Of a stretch of 64,000 bases of DNA, positions 47,840-60,730 are shown in pieces. How positions within the stretch are numbered: position 1 is the first letter of the stretch; each line of letters begins with the position of its first letter. The notes under the pieces were generated by a model that saw only the letters and a list, made by a program, of their open reading frames with translations, did no database searches and had not been told where the DNA came from. Where the stretch lies: contig JAYKKR010000047.1 in assembly GCA_036971615.1 (NCBI GenBank), forward strand, positions 166,301 through 230,300, written 5' to 3'. The position numbers and the translations under genes were made by a program. This DNA is from Amyloporia xantha (taxonomy: Eukaryota > Basidiomycota > Agaricomycetes > Polyporales > Adustoporiaceae).

Positions 47840-48635
47840 TTAGGCTGTTGACCTGCTCGTTCAATGAGGATGTTGTAGTATACCTGAGCGATCAAAAAAT
47901 TGTGGACACTAAACAAGGACATCTCTTAGTTTGTCGACAGGGTCAAAAATGTAAACCTGTTAGATGGTGAATGAATTCGAGTCGCTATTCCTTCAAGATC
48001 TTTTGGGAGGGTCAACGTCCTCGTGAAAGTTTTATCTTGAGTAACATACAACGAACGAAATTGGATGCCGTTATAAAGAAGGTCCAACATTATAAGACCA
48101 GCTTGAGGTGGAAAACCAAATCCCAGAGAAACGCCAGGGTCAGATCGTTGATGTTTATCGCCACTAGTACTCCTAACCGTGGGCAGATGTCATCTCTCGG
48201 AGACTGGACATCGAGCTATGGCTTTGGCTCAAAAGTTAGGATTAGACATTCAAATCGCCTGATTATCACCATTCAGATGTAGGGAATAGTCCTTGTGGTC
48301 CCTTATTAGGAGGCTTTGGCTAGATTCTGTTACTTAGGTCAAGATATTTACAGCAGATCGCTCAGCTCCTGCAGATGGTCGTGAATTTCTTGCGTTAGTA
48401 TCACGCATAATCAAAACGTGTATTCATCAATTCATTGTGGTATCGTTAACATGTCGTACAGTCCATGATGTCGTATTGTTACAAGGTTTCGTAAAATCAA
48501 CTGTCAATCGTGTCAGAAGGCAGACCAATCGTGGCAAAATGAGATGGGAAAGATGCAGAGACATAAAACCTATTGAATGAATGTCAGATAAGAACCACGG
48601 CCAGGATGGGTATTACGCACCTTAAACAAACATGG
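47840..48635. other. Intergenic region
   Basis: About 800 bp of fairly AT-rich sequence with no supportable gene. Confidence 0.4.
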
Positions 48636-49384
48636 TCATTGCCACACCACACCGAAGTAGACGGGAGCAGATACAGTAGCTGTTAAGATAGAAACCCAAC
48701 AGAAGTTAATTAGCGTAAGCGACATTGATGCATTCATTCCTGGTGTCACGTACCGGCAGGAGTAACACAAGGAGACCACCACTGAGTCTGAGCTTGTGTC
48801 CATCCCGTTTGCTGCACTGTCGGGCACCAATGTACAGTCTGCACTTGTGGCAACGGAGGCAGCGATGGGCATCGCTTGACGGTATTCTTAGGTGAAGGGA
48901 GACACAAAGGCCAACCGCTTCGTCGCTTCGGGGCTGCTGCTGTTATGCTACGGTGGCTCACATCTTGAAAGGTTCGCTGGATTGTGGTGCGCTACATGAG
49001 CGTCCGACATAGGATAGCAACCTAACCGGCTTACCAAGGCGAAGTCCCACAGAGCCTCGGCAGCCTCCGTGTAGTACAACACCGAACCACAGTCTGTGGC
49101 GTTGTCAGCACTAGAGAAATACAAACCATGGTCAGCGATGGCCTATAATATCGTCATATAGATGATGAGTACCGGCTGTGGAGGGTGTCGTACTCCCTCC
49201 TCTCCGAGCAGCTCATCCCGTCACGCAGCAGGTCCAAGACGTTGAGGGCCTCAGCCGTCAGCCTCTGAGCTCTCCGGAACTGCGTATCCCTTGATGGTCG
49301 AGGAGCTGATGACCTCGGGAACAGTTCATTCTCAACGGTGGTGATGATGTTGTGAATAGTATCTGCGACGTTGGTAGAAGACAT
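48636..49384 (-). CDS. Hypothetical small protein
   Basis: I do not recognise this gene. A TATA-like box and a start codon at 49384 begin MSSTNVADTIHNIITTVENE, and exon 1 can end at 49173. Exon 2 (49110-49035, ends EAAEALWDFAL) joins in frame by a GT-AG intron. Downstream, two alternative acceptors lead to different frames: 48936-48754 (Cys-rich, RCLRCHKCRL) or a frame through MPIAASVATSADC ending near 48636. The first two exons look coding (helical, charged). The 3' half is unresolved, and a species-specific gene is likely. Confidence 0.35.
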
Positions 49385-49444
49385 TGTGTTGTGACTTGGG
49401 AGAGGGAGAGAATGATTTGGAGGACCGACTGCGGGCTGAGGCCC

Positions 49445-49451
49445 CTTTTAT
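49445..49451 (-). promoter_or_regulatory. TATA-like box for the 49384 gene
   Basis: On the minus strand ATAAAAG lies about 60 bp upstream of the start codon at 49384, followed by a pyrimidine-rich leader (TCTCTCCCTCTCCC). Confidence 0.4.
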
Positions 49452-50352
49452 GGTCGTGACAATAGTGTACGCCACAAGAGGGACTCGAGCATTCATCCAA
49501 AGAGGCAAGACAGCTCGCCCACAAAACACTGCTTCCGTATAGATCAAGACATGCGATGACCGATTGAGTAGTAAAACTGAGGCACTACCTGCGAGTCTGC
49601 CCGTTGCAAGTCTGCCCGGACGGGACATCGCATCGCAGAGACGTCAAAGTGAAAGCAGTGTTCCTCATATAGAGAGCAGCCCAACACCAACCGCCATAGA
49701 TGGCCACGGAATGTTATGTGCGCAATCAACGCTTATTTAGGCATGTCGCACTGCGATGAGAGCAGCAGGTGGGCCGGGTACTGGGGCACAATCGCTGCAA
49801 TACCACCATAGTTGCCCGCAATGGAAATTGAGGCCTAGATGATGACACTGACCGAAGGTCTAATGAGGCAAGTCAGCATAGCCTCGAGGCTGCGCGACAT
49901 TTGGAGACACAGGATCACAAATGGCGTATACGTACCTTGTCTCACTGTCAGCTCTTTTCGCCCTGCTCTGCAATCTGACTGGCACAATACACACAAAGGC
50001 TCGATGCTCTGAAAGGGTTTTTGAGATTGACGACATGGTTGCACAGGAGAAGCCCATTCGCCTGAGTGCCACAATGTCAACGCGTCGCGTCACGGTCAGG
50101 TGACATGCGCGTCACGAAGGTGGCCTGCGGACCAACACGTCTGATCTAGCGTCCTAGAAATAAGTAGCAAAGCAAATGGCCATTGCGCTAGCTTTCATCT
50201 AATACATATTTGACACCCTGACCGAGAAGGATTTCCGGATATAAGCTCGTATATACACTAGTAGTACATATGAATAAAACAACAATTCGAGGTTAGACCA
50301 TTATTTCTCTGACAGCTCCAAGTCTTCCTATTATCATCAGTATCAAATCTAC
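49452..50352. other. Intergenic region
   Basis: About 900 bp with no supportable gene on either strand. Confidence 0.35.
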
Positions 50353-50604
50353 TCATGATTCATATTTGGAGATCGGCGTAATAGGACTGTCTTCCTCTTT
50401 CTCTCCCGGCCCAACAATGCGAAGTGTGATGCTACACTCGCTTGCCTGCGAGTCGCACCATACGTGGCTGTCAGTCTAATTGAAGGAGAGATGTCATCTG
50501 ATACGTACCCTGGGTCTGCCTTCGGTTGGAACGTCAGAGTGCGGAAGGCCATCCTTGCTACAAATGGACTGGCTAGAAGACGGTTGTTCTGGTGTTTGGG
50601 ACAT
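50353..50604 (-). CDS. Hypothetical 62-residue protein
   Basis: Exons 50604-50509 and 50445-50353 join in frame through a GTACGT...GCAG intron. The product begins MSQTPEQPSSSQSICSKDG and ends EEDSPITPISKYES; it is hydrophilic with no signal peptide or CaaX ending, so it is not an evident pheromone. A TATA-like GATAAAAGGC lies about 190 bp upstream near 50795. It is unrecognised and could be a chance frame. Confidence 0.3.
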
Positions 50605-51862
50605 GGCTATGGTGTAACTCGAGAGTAATAAATCCAAAGGAGTTGATGAGAGCGATTCTGCACGACACAACGCCAATAAGTCAACGCAAGAGAGCAAGTT
50701 GCAGTAGCCATACAGATAACCACAGAGTGCTTCGACAGGAATAGGAGAGACGAGAGACAAGAAATGCACAACAGTGTCGAGCAGCCCTTGCCTTTTATCC
50801 TAAATTTTATCAGCCACATCGCTAGCGGAGTGCGGTTCGAACGATGAGCACTAAACCAAAAGCGTAAATACTAAGCTGAAGGTTGCCTGGCGACGGCCCT
50901 TGCAGTTGGAGGCGGCTCATGCGGGCTCACCAGCATTGGTTGAGCACAGGCATTAGTTTCAGCAACGGTTACCGGTGCCGGAGAGCGAATGAGGGCGTAA
51001 AGCTGAAGTGTCACTTCGTTTGTACCAGACTTGATGCAGTAGCCAAGACATGATACCACCCAATGTTGACAACCTTGTGAACGGCGGAGAGGGAAATTGC
51101 GGAAGATGGTCTGGCCGGCGGGTACAAGCACCAAAGTTTCCAATATTGGGAGACACACCTGCGAGGTATACCGGATAGCTGTCAAACCTAGAAAACCTGT
51201 GAAGAAGATGTCATTCACTCGTCGCCCCTATAGCTGCCAACGGGTGGATCAGTGAGAGGGATATATCGCTGGAAAACAGTGATACAGGCTTGATTTAAGA
51301 AGGAAAGATCGTGGCGAGTCTCAATAAGATGTTGCCACGCAGATATTTCCTTTGACTCAGCTCTATCTGCTTCCGCGGGTATGAGGCATAAGAAGTACGA
51401 CTGAGAGATTCCGTTCCCAGCCAAAATCGCCCGAAGATAGGCGAGGTGAGGGGGTCGTTCAAAGTCACCGCGAGCAATCACTTGTCAAACAGAGGCCGTG
51501 CCACAGTGGCATTGGCCCTGCTTGTCACGCGTCAGGCCAAAGCACACCACAGTCATCCTAAACCTCTGACTGTCGTGGGTAAAGACAGGTAATCAATACT
51601 GAATTGCACTGAGAGCGTTAGCTGTCTTTTTGCCAAAGCCCGGATCCAGAGACTCGTGGCCGCTTTGATTGATTTTGCAATTGGCCACTGAGATAGAAGG
51701 ACAAAGGCGCATTCTCAATGAGCCGCCGCCGACAATGTCAAAGCTCCTTTTCGAGGATGAAAGCGCATAGCGCAAAAGGACCATAGACAATGGGGGTGTC
51801 GTACTTATATCTGACGAGCCCACTACTAGCAAGACCATTCTTCCTCACATAACACCTCGCAT
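50605..51862. other. Intergenic region with weak frames
   Basis: Minus-strand frames at 50871-51218 and 51215-51481 adjoin but show no family motif or clear intron joins, so I leave them uncalled. A shared promoter zone for the plus gene at 51863 lies at the right edge. Confidence 0.35.
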
Positions 51863-52519
51863 ATGATGGAGTCCCCGAATATCATTGCACCCTACGAACC
51901 CAAGCCGTACACGCTAGCAGGACTCACCTTCAACGACATCTCTACAGAAGCTGTCCCTTTTCTATGCCATCTCCTCATCAACGCCCGGCAGAACGTGACA
52001 GCGCAAACTCTGGCGAGACAGCACCTATACTACTGGACGCGGGCCCTGTTCAAAGATATCCAAGTCATCGACTTTGAGATTGTGAAGATGCAGAGGCAGT
52101 TACGCGCCATCGGCCGAACGGCGCAGAGGTTGCAAGTGGGAGGGCCACATAATCTGCGGCGAACCTGGTGCCCACAGACGGTAACGCTGCGGGATGCATG
52201 CGTCGAAGAACTGGTGGTGAAGCTCATCCCAAAACGCCAACGCAAGCTGGACTGGTACGTGGCTGGCGTGGACGTGCTGGTATGGCTGGAGACGGAGTGC
52301 GCCCCGGAAGAGGAATGGACGGAGGAGATCAAAAGGGCACACCGCGATTACCTGTTGATTCCAGCCATCGTCGCGGTGAACGAAGCGCGCACGTTCTTCG
52401 ACGATCCACGCAATGACGACGGCTGGCCGAGGAAGGTAGAAGATCTGGACGCATACTATCACGCGTTATTTCGTCGGTCAATACGCCAGTGGCCGAGCAA
52501 CATACCACGGGATGGTTAG
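51863..52519 (+). CDS. Single-exon orphan protein, 218 residues
   Basis: One uninterrupted frame with even composition and good length, in a genome where most genes are split. It starts MMESPNIIAPYEPKPYTLAG (the second Met is equally possible). Charged helical segments follow (VKMQRQLRAIGRTAQRLQ, EEWTEEIKRAHRDYLLIP), and it ends WPRKVEDLDAYYHALFRRSI. No signal peptide, membrane helix or known motif is visible. Lack of introns and of recognisable relatives suggests a young or lineage-specific gene. A function cannot be given. Confidence 0.5.
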   Translation: MMESPNIIAPYEPKPYTLAGLTFNDISTEAVPFLCHLLINARQNVTAQTLARQHLYYWTRALFKDIQVIDFEIVKMQRQLRAIGRTAQRLQVGGPHNLRRTWCPQTVTLRDACVEELVVKLIPKRQRKLDWYVAGVDVLVWLETECAPEEEWTEEIKRAHRDYLLIPAIVAVNEARTFFDDPRNDDGWPRKVEDLDAYYHALFRRSIRQWPSNIPRDG

Positions 52520-53312
52520 TCGGAGAATACGCGTGGAGGGCGGCCCAAGCATCCAAGGCCCTGCTGGCGCATCGCACCCCCAGCACTGCCTTTAGAGACG
52601 CGCATTGCACGCTTCCTAGATAATGAAAAGACTCGGACATTAGGACTTCGTCAGGGACGCTGTTGTATATGCCCTATGTGTACTTCCCGTTGTTTGTATG
52701 ACCTATGCACCCATACCTATGCTACATTGATTGAATTGCTTGTACCGATGTCTGTGAACACTGGAAGGAACATGTCTGCAAAATGTTTCCCGAATGTCAA
52801 TGCGACAAAGAAATGCTTAGCACAAACGACGTGTCAAAGAGATGAGGGCAGTCTGCAAAGCGTTTCTGGACAAATTTAAATTGTAGCATGTAAGACGCCT
52901 ATCGCTAAATGCTATCACCGCGCATAAGTATGTACGGCAGTTGGTGATCAAAATAATCAATCGAATTCCAATCGAGTTATACATAATATCGGCACCGCTT
53001 GATTGTGACTCTCAGTGCAACATATACGCCGTGTCCTGCCTCTCGCAGTTCAATCTCGCAAGCTCGCCCGTTCCGTGTGCAACGGCTGGGCCACAACAAA
53101 GCGCTCCTGAAACCATCTAAGCGCCTTTGCTTTGACCTGCTTTGAGTCTTTGACCGCATTGTGGCCCACCACACCCTACCGACGGTCCAAGCAAAGGAGT
53201 CGGTCTTTAAACTGCACCTCCTTAAAAGCAGATACCACAACGACCAAGGCCACGCAACCAAGAAGACTCCGCCAAATCTCACTTCCAGCACACCAGCCCT
53301 CAACTCGTCAAG
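52520..53312. other. Intergenic region upstream of the FHA kinase
   Basis: About 790 bp. The final 150 bp before the ATG form an A/C-rich leader-like stretch. Nothing else is seen. Confidence 0.4.
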
Positions 53313-55810
<2,498 letters not shown>

Positions 55811-56923
55811 GACTAGGTGGTGGTATCAATCTCACAACGCTTTGCACGCAATTTCTCGCATTAAATTCCATCTCTCGCTATATCTACTCATGAGTGTCTG
55901 CTGAACTCCCCCCCCCCCTCATTTTGGTTATTTCCACAGCTTAGATCTGCTATCGACTCTCCTTCCGTTCGACCTGCATTCATTGCGCATCTCATCATCT
56001 ACTTGTACAATTTATACCATCTCTATGTTGTAACATAGCTGGGCTGGTGCTTGAATATATATGTCTGGCTTTTCCTGCTAATCGTTCGAAGGCACCTCGC
56101 TTGAGATACTATGCCCTTTCGTTAGTGCTGCCGTGAGGTGAGGTGAAGGTCACCTCGAGGTAACTCCGACGTTCACCTCATTTACCTCGAGGTGGCTGAA
56201 ATTTACCTTGAGGTACCTTGAGGTGACCGGCTAAAGCCGACCAGAGTCACTCTCTCCTGATCAGGATGTGGTGGCTGCGCGACCAACTGCAATAGAAAAC
56301 TGTTCGGAGTGGCTGTAGATAGTTTATTCATGGATTACCCTTTCGTCGGTGAGCCCATTACTGCTACTGCTACCGTAGCGCGAGGGTAAGCGCCGACCTC
56401 GTTCAACTGTACAGTCCACGACCACCAACTTCATGGATTGCTTGCGTCTGTCTTCGCTTCTTGTGTACCTCCCTTGCACAGGCTGAGTCCGCATGTCGAC
56501 GGTTATTCCATGAGTTGTAGCTGGCGATACGACAGATCCCGCTTGAACAACAGTGTTACTGCCCAGATTTTGCGCTCCCAATGAATACTTTCATCCTCAA
56601 TGCGAGGCGACTTAACCTCTGTTCCCTCCTCTTAAATAATAAATTACTTGTCTTCCTACAAACGCTGTTGTCAGTGGTCCACTGTTATCTCGAGTGAAGA
56701 CCAATTGTCGTCCTCATACTGGATGCGGGAGGACAGCCCAAAATCACCGTACGGAATAAGTTAGCCAGTTGGACGCACAGTACTGGGTATACAGGCGGCA
56801 TTCCTTGCATGACGCTGGTGAGTAGTCGTGAGATCTGTCTTTTATACAGAGGTGCAGGAACGCAGTCATCGAGGAGAACGACAACGCTACCCTCAGAAAG
56901 CCTACAACGAAACGAATCCATAC
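55811..56923. other. Intergenic region with palindromic decamers
   Basis: About 1.1 kb. It holds a poly-C run near 55908-55918 and the decamer cluster listed separately. A minus-strand frame at 56324-56581 has no supporting signal. Confidence 0.45.
56152..56224. repeat. Cluster of ACCTYGAGGT palindromic decamers
   Basis: ACCTCGAGGT, a perfect palindrome, occurs at 56152-56161 and 56184-56193. ACCTTGAGGT follows twice in direct tandem at 56205-56224. Further GAGGTGA fragments lie just before at 56134-56149. Role unknown. Confidence 0.7.
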
Positions 56924-57636
56924 CTAATCTGAAAATTCCGGCAGCCCATGCTCAATTCGGAACTGGTCCCACACCGGCCAATTGTTCTCCACCATACGAT
57001 ACACGGGCTCCCAATCGAGGCACGTATGCGTCCCGCCCTGCGTCTCCACCGTGAAATTGCGCGTCGCGAAAATCGCCGGGCTCGAGCGTGACGTCCGCCC
57101 CACACAGCGTCCACTGGCGGAGGTAGACGAAGCAGTGGTGCATGTGCTCCTGCAGCGCGGGGCGGATGTTGTGCAGCCCGAGCTCGACCGTCGAGCGCAG
57201 CCAGCGCAGGCAGTGCAGCTCGTGGAACATCGGCACCGCGAACGTGCGCATCTCGGGGCCCCAGGCGCACGTCGTTGTCGCCCACGAGCGGCGCGGTCCA
57301 CAGCCACTCGTCGTACGCCCCGCGGCCTGTCAGGGGTAGTGGACGGTGTCTTCCACGACCATCTTGACGGGCCCTGCCTCGACGGGAGATACCTCCCGAA
57401 GTCGGTCCCGACCCACGCTAGATGCGAGTCGCGTATTCAGCATGAAGCCATCGCCCGCAGCAACCTGACGCACAGTATGCTTCCTGCGGCTCGGCATGGC
57501 TGCGCCGGGCACGGAGCCGGCTCGCTGCTTTTACTTTCTTCGCGGTGTCGACGAGGGTGAGGTTGCAATAGAGCGAGGCGGCGAGGAGGAGGACGAGTAG
57601 GGAGACATGGGTCCACGTTCCTGCTTTGAGAGACAT
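56924..57636 (-). CDS. UstYa-like oxidase (DUF3328), frames disrupted
   Basis: Coding runs from the ATG at 57636 to a stop at 56924. UstYa proteins are membrane-anchored oxidases that cyclise peptides or oxidise other fungal metabolites. Visible: N-terminal membrane anchor (THVSLLVLLLAASLYCNLTL), an intron (about 57534-57458), VKMVVEDTVHYP, LTGRGAYDEWLW, then the two family motifs HELHC (in MFHELHCLRWLRS) and HHC (in EHMHHCFVYLRQ), and a C terminus GTHTCLDWEPVYRMVENNW. The frame must shift near 57330 (one C short), near 57258 (one C extra) and near 57072. All are in GC-rich runs, so error or pseudogenisation are both possible. The next gene is a divergent GNAT acetyltransferase. Confidence 0.75.
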
Positions 57637-57905
57637 GGGCGGTTTGTGTGTGGCTGGTACGCTATGTTGGGGGACGTAGATAAAGCGGTCTGCGTCGGAC
57701 CAAAGAAGGATTGATATTTATGGGCGGTGCATCGCATTGCCTGCTATAAGAGGCGTACAGCCGCGCGCAGCGATTGGAACGAAGAGATGGAAATCCACTG
57801 TGCGGCTTCTAACACATGCATCCAGCGCTTCCTGATCATCAGTGCCTCCTTGTGGGTACTCTGATACTTATGACTCTCCGCTCCTGACAAAAGCCGTCAG
57901 GTATT

Positions 57906-57914
57906 TATATAAAG
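57906..57914 (+). promoter_or_regulatory. TATA box of the GNAT gene
   Basis: TATATAAAG lies 64 bp upstream of the start codon at 57970. Confidence 0.55.
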
Positions 57915-57969
57915 TGTTACTGCGCCCCCAAGCCACATCTCGACGTCGTTCTGAGATAATTCGGACATC

Positions 57970-59023
57970 ATGACAGCAGCCACTACGTTGACCATAGGAC
58001 GAGTCGAGAACCCGTCAGGTACGCTGCTGGACGCTCTATTTCCACATGACCCGCACGTCTGACGCTGCCCCCGGCAAAGATGAACTCATCGAGACCTCCG
58101 TCGCCATCTTTTACTCCCTGATGAAAGACGGTAAGCCGGCCCAAACCATCGAGCGCAGATCGCCCCATCCTGACGCGCTCCAGATGCCGGCGTCAGGAGT
58201 CTCGTCGGCGGCGACCCCAGCAGCATCCCCGCGATGGCGCGGGCCATGTTGAAGGCAGGCGCCCTCACTGGCGAGTATTATACCGCGATGGACGGGGACG
58301 AGTTGGTCGGCTTCACCATGTGGATGCCCCCTGGGCGAGACTTGTTCAGCACGTACGTCGCACGCTACGCGGTTCGATCGACTGCAGACTGAGCTTCGAT
58401 CTCTGCAGACCAGAAGAGCGCGCGCTGGGGCTCGATGAATTCATGAAGAATTTGTCGCCAGAGGGGAAGGAATATTACAAAAACATCGTACGTCGTGATG
58501 CATGGCTGGGCCTGGCAGTGTCACTCAGCTGTGCTCCAGTACACGGTAGAATGGCCAAAGTTCGTCAATGGCTGTCTGGGGCCAAACGTGAGCACCTCCG
58601 ATGTGCAGCCTGAGCACCTACTCATACGCGGAACCAGGGCAAGACGAATTCGTGGTGGATGCACATAGCGATGGTCCGCCAAGACAGGCAGAAGCAGGGA
58701 ATCGCCACCTCGCTCATGAGGCTTGTTATTGAAAAGGTGCTGTGGTTCTTTCTAGATGCCGCGCTCCAGTGAGCCTGATATCGTACCCTGTCGACAGGCC
58801 AAGCAGAAGGGCGAGGTCATTGCATGCAGCACAACGACGCCGACGAACGTGAGTGTCTGATTCTTCCCCGTTATCAGAAAGTCGCTGAGCGCGTCGGCAG
58901 GCGATTATATATCAGGCGATTGGGATGAAGCTTTTGGGCGACAGGATAATGCCATCGCCTTGGGGAGAATGGCCGCTGTATGTGCTCTCTCTTGACACGG
59001 GTCGCGCCTCTCCAGCGGTATGA
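57970..59023 (+). CDS. GNAT-family N-acetyltransferase
   Basis: Coding starts at 57970 (MTAATTLTIGRVENPS) and stops at 59021-59023. Plausible exons include DELIETSVAIFYSLMKD, PAMARAMLKAGALTGEYY with DELVGFTMWMPPGRDLF, PEERALGLDEFMKNLSPEGK, YTVEWPKFVNGCLGPN, then the acetyl-CoA site SWWMHIAMVRQDRQKQGIAT (the Q-x-x-G-I/V-A/G pattern) and IYQAIGMKLLGDRIMPSP. This is the architecture of small fungal GNATs of unknown acceptor. All but one intron join in frame; the join after LMKD (near 58131-58197) does not reach SLVGGDPSS without a one-base shift, another frame problem in this GC-rich stretch. It is divergent from the UstYa-like gene, so joint regulation is possible. Confidence 0.75.
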
Positions 59024-59637
59024 AGTGGTTGGAACATGTGTGGGAAAAGGAAAGTAATGTCATCGGTGTATTTTGGAATGTGAATGTACAGTAGATGTTC
59101 TGTACTGATAGCAGTTAGTCTCGATCCGTGTGTCTCTTCCGCACGGTGCTGGTGCTATAAGATGGAAGGCATGATGAACTTGACGGCGTGATATCGTTGG
59201 CGATACGGTGGTCCCGCGAACATGGACCGCATCAGACGCCGTGCAGGCGCCTCATGTGCGTCAAGAGTTCGACCTCGTTGAACTTGATCCACATCAACAC
59301 GGCGGTGTCAATTTGACAATTCTCCTTATCCGAAATATTTTACTCTGCGGAGCTCGCAGTTTTGTTGTGCATTGCCATTTGCCACCACAGCGCTGGTGCT
59401 GGGAATGTTTTAGTCTGAATCCGGGTCATCACTGCATTCCATGGATCCATCATGCATCGTGCATCATCCACAAGTCACCGCTCAATTCTGTTCTAGGATC
59501 TCTCTCTAGAAGTTCTCATCGGCCGGTGATCTCCTTCTGAGGGCTATGTTCTGAACTCTATTCTCAATCCATGGCGATACTCCTCCTATCCTCTTGAGCT
59601 GATACTTCACTCCCCAGTCTATACCCCTACTACAGCC
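59024..59637. other. Intergenic region
   Basis: About 610 bp, no supportable gene. Confidence 0.4.
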
Positions 59638-60730
59638 ATGCTGGACCGACAGGAAGAATCAATCGCACTCTTGGATGAGGGCGCTGGTGGTGTCTGGGAT
59701 GAGTCGGAGAAAGGTCAGTCGTCCCCCTACAACACTCCCCCTTCCTGCTCGTCGAGCGTCGTTCTCCAGGCCCTCGTCCGGCAAGCCAAGCCACCCCCAG
59801 GTCGACATCGACCCTCCTATGGTGGACCACCGCCCTCCTCTCAGTCTTCATCCTCGCCGACCTGGTCGCCTACCTCTACATCTTCCGCTCCGTCCTCGGG
59901 ATGGCCGAAACCGCCGTCGGCGAGCTCCGAGTTCCGCAACCCGTACGTGGGTACCTCGCCGAGCTCTACAGCGAAGGCGGCGTGAACGCCTCCCGCTACG
60001 ACCCCATCGTCAACATCCCGCGCGTCGCCGCGCAAGTAAGGCAGCGCCGAGCCCCGACAAGGTCTTCCCCGAGGCCGAGCACCGGTACCTCTCCAATTTC
60101 TGGCACGATGTCGCCCAACGACCGCCACCTCCAAGTCTCAAGCAGCGTGCGTATCCCCTTTTTGCCCCGCGTCGCTACACGCTGCTGACTCGGTCGCTCG
60201 TCTCCCCGCAGATGCACGCCACCATCCTCCAGTTCCGCCGCGATGGACTTCGGCATGGAGCGCGCTGCGCGCTCACGCTCCGCCTCCCCTCGGCCTCCAG
60301 ACCAGCAGCCATTCACGCTCCTCTCCCCCCTCCGGCCACGCGCAGCTCGACCATACCTGTGCCCTCGACGCGGCGCGGCGCGCTCAGCCCGCGCAGCCTC
60401 CTCTCTGGGCGACGCGCCCGGCGTGCACGGAGCACGTCGGCACGCTGTCCGCGGGCCCCGGCGAGGAGGTGCGCTTCGCGGAGTTCCCGTTGCAGCTGGG
60501 GCTCGCTGCACACGTACGAGGTCCTCGTGCGCGCCCGACGCGCCCGACTGCGAGTTGGACGTGTGGGCGAGCAGGAACGGAACGTGGGGTGCGTGTTCTG
60601 TATTCCTCTCTTGCAAGTTTCGACCGCTCACGCCGCGCTCCTGACACCCCCAACATCTAGGCATCTTCATGTATCAGTTCCAGACCGTATGACAGGCAGT
60701 TGTTCTTGGGAAGTGTGCTTTCGGGGATAA
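59638..60730 (+). CDS. Single-pass membrane protein of unknown function, frames disrupted
   Basis: Starts at 59638 with an acidic N terminus (MLDRQEESIALLDEG). An intron follows near 59715, then QVDIDPPMV, one membrane helix (WTTALLSVFILADLVAYLYI), and an extracytosolic-looking region with GVNASRYDPIVNIPRVAAQV, HRYLSNFWHDV, CTEHVGTLSAGPGEEV and CELDVWASRNGTWG. I recall similar basidiomycete proteins without a known function. The frame must change between VDHRPP and the helix and again in the 60230-60480 part, beyond what introns explain. This is the third neighbouring gene with this problem. The exact end is unresolved. Confidence 0.5.

Noticed and set aside
50871..51481. Two adjoining minus-strand frames
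   Set aside because: They overlap in different frames without a credible intron and show no family pattern.
60243..60660. Several overlapping Arg-rich frames on both strands
   Set aside because: Out-of-frame reads of a GC-rich coding region belonging to the membrane protein gene.
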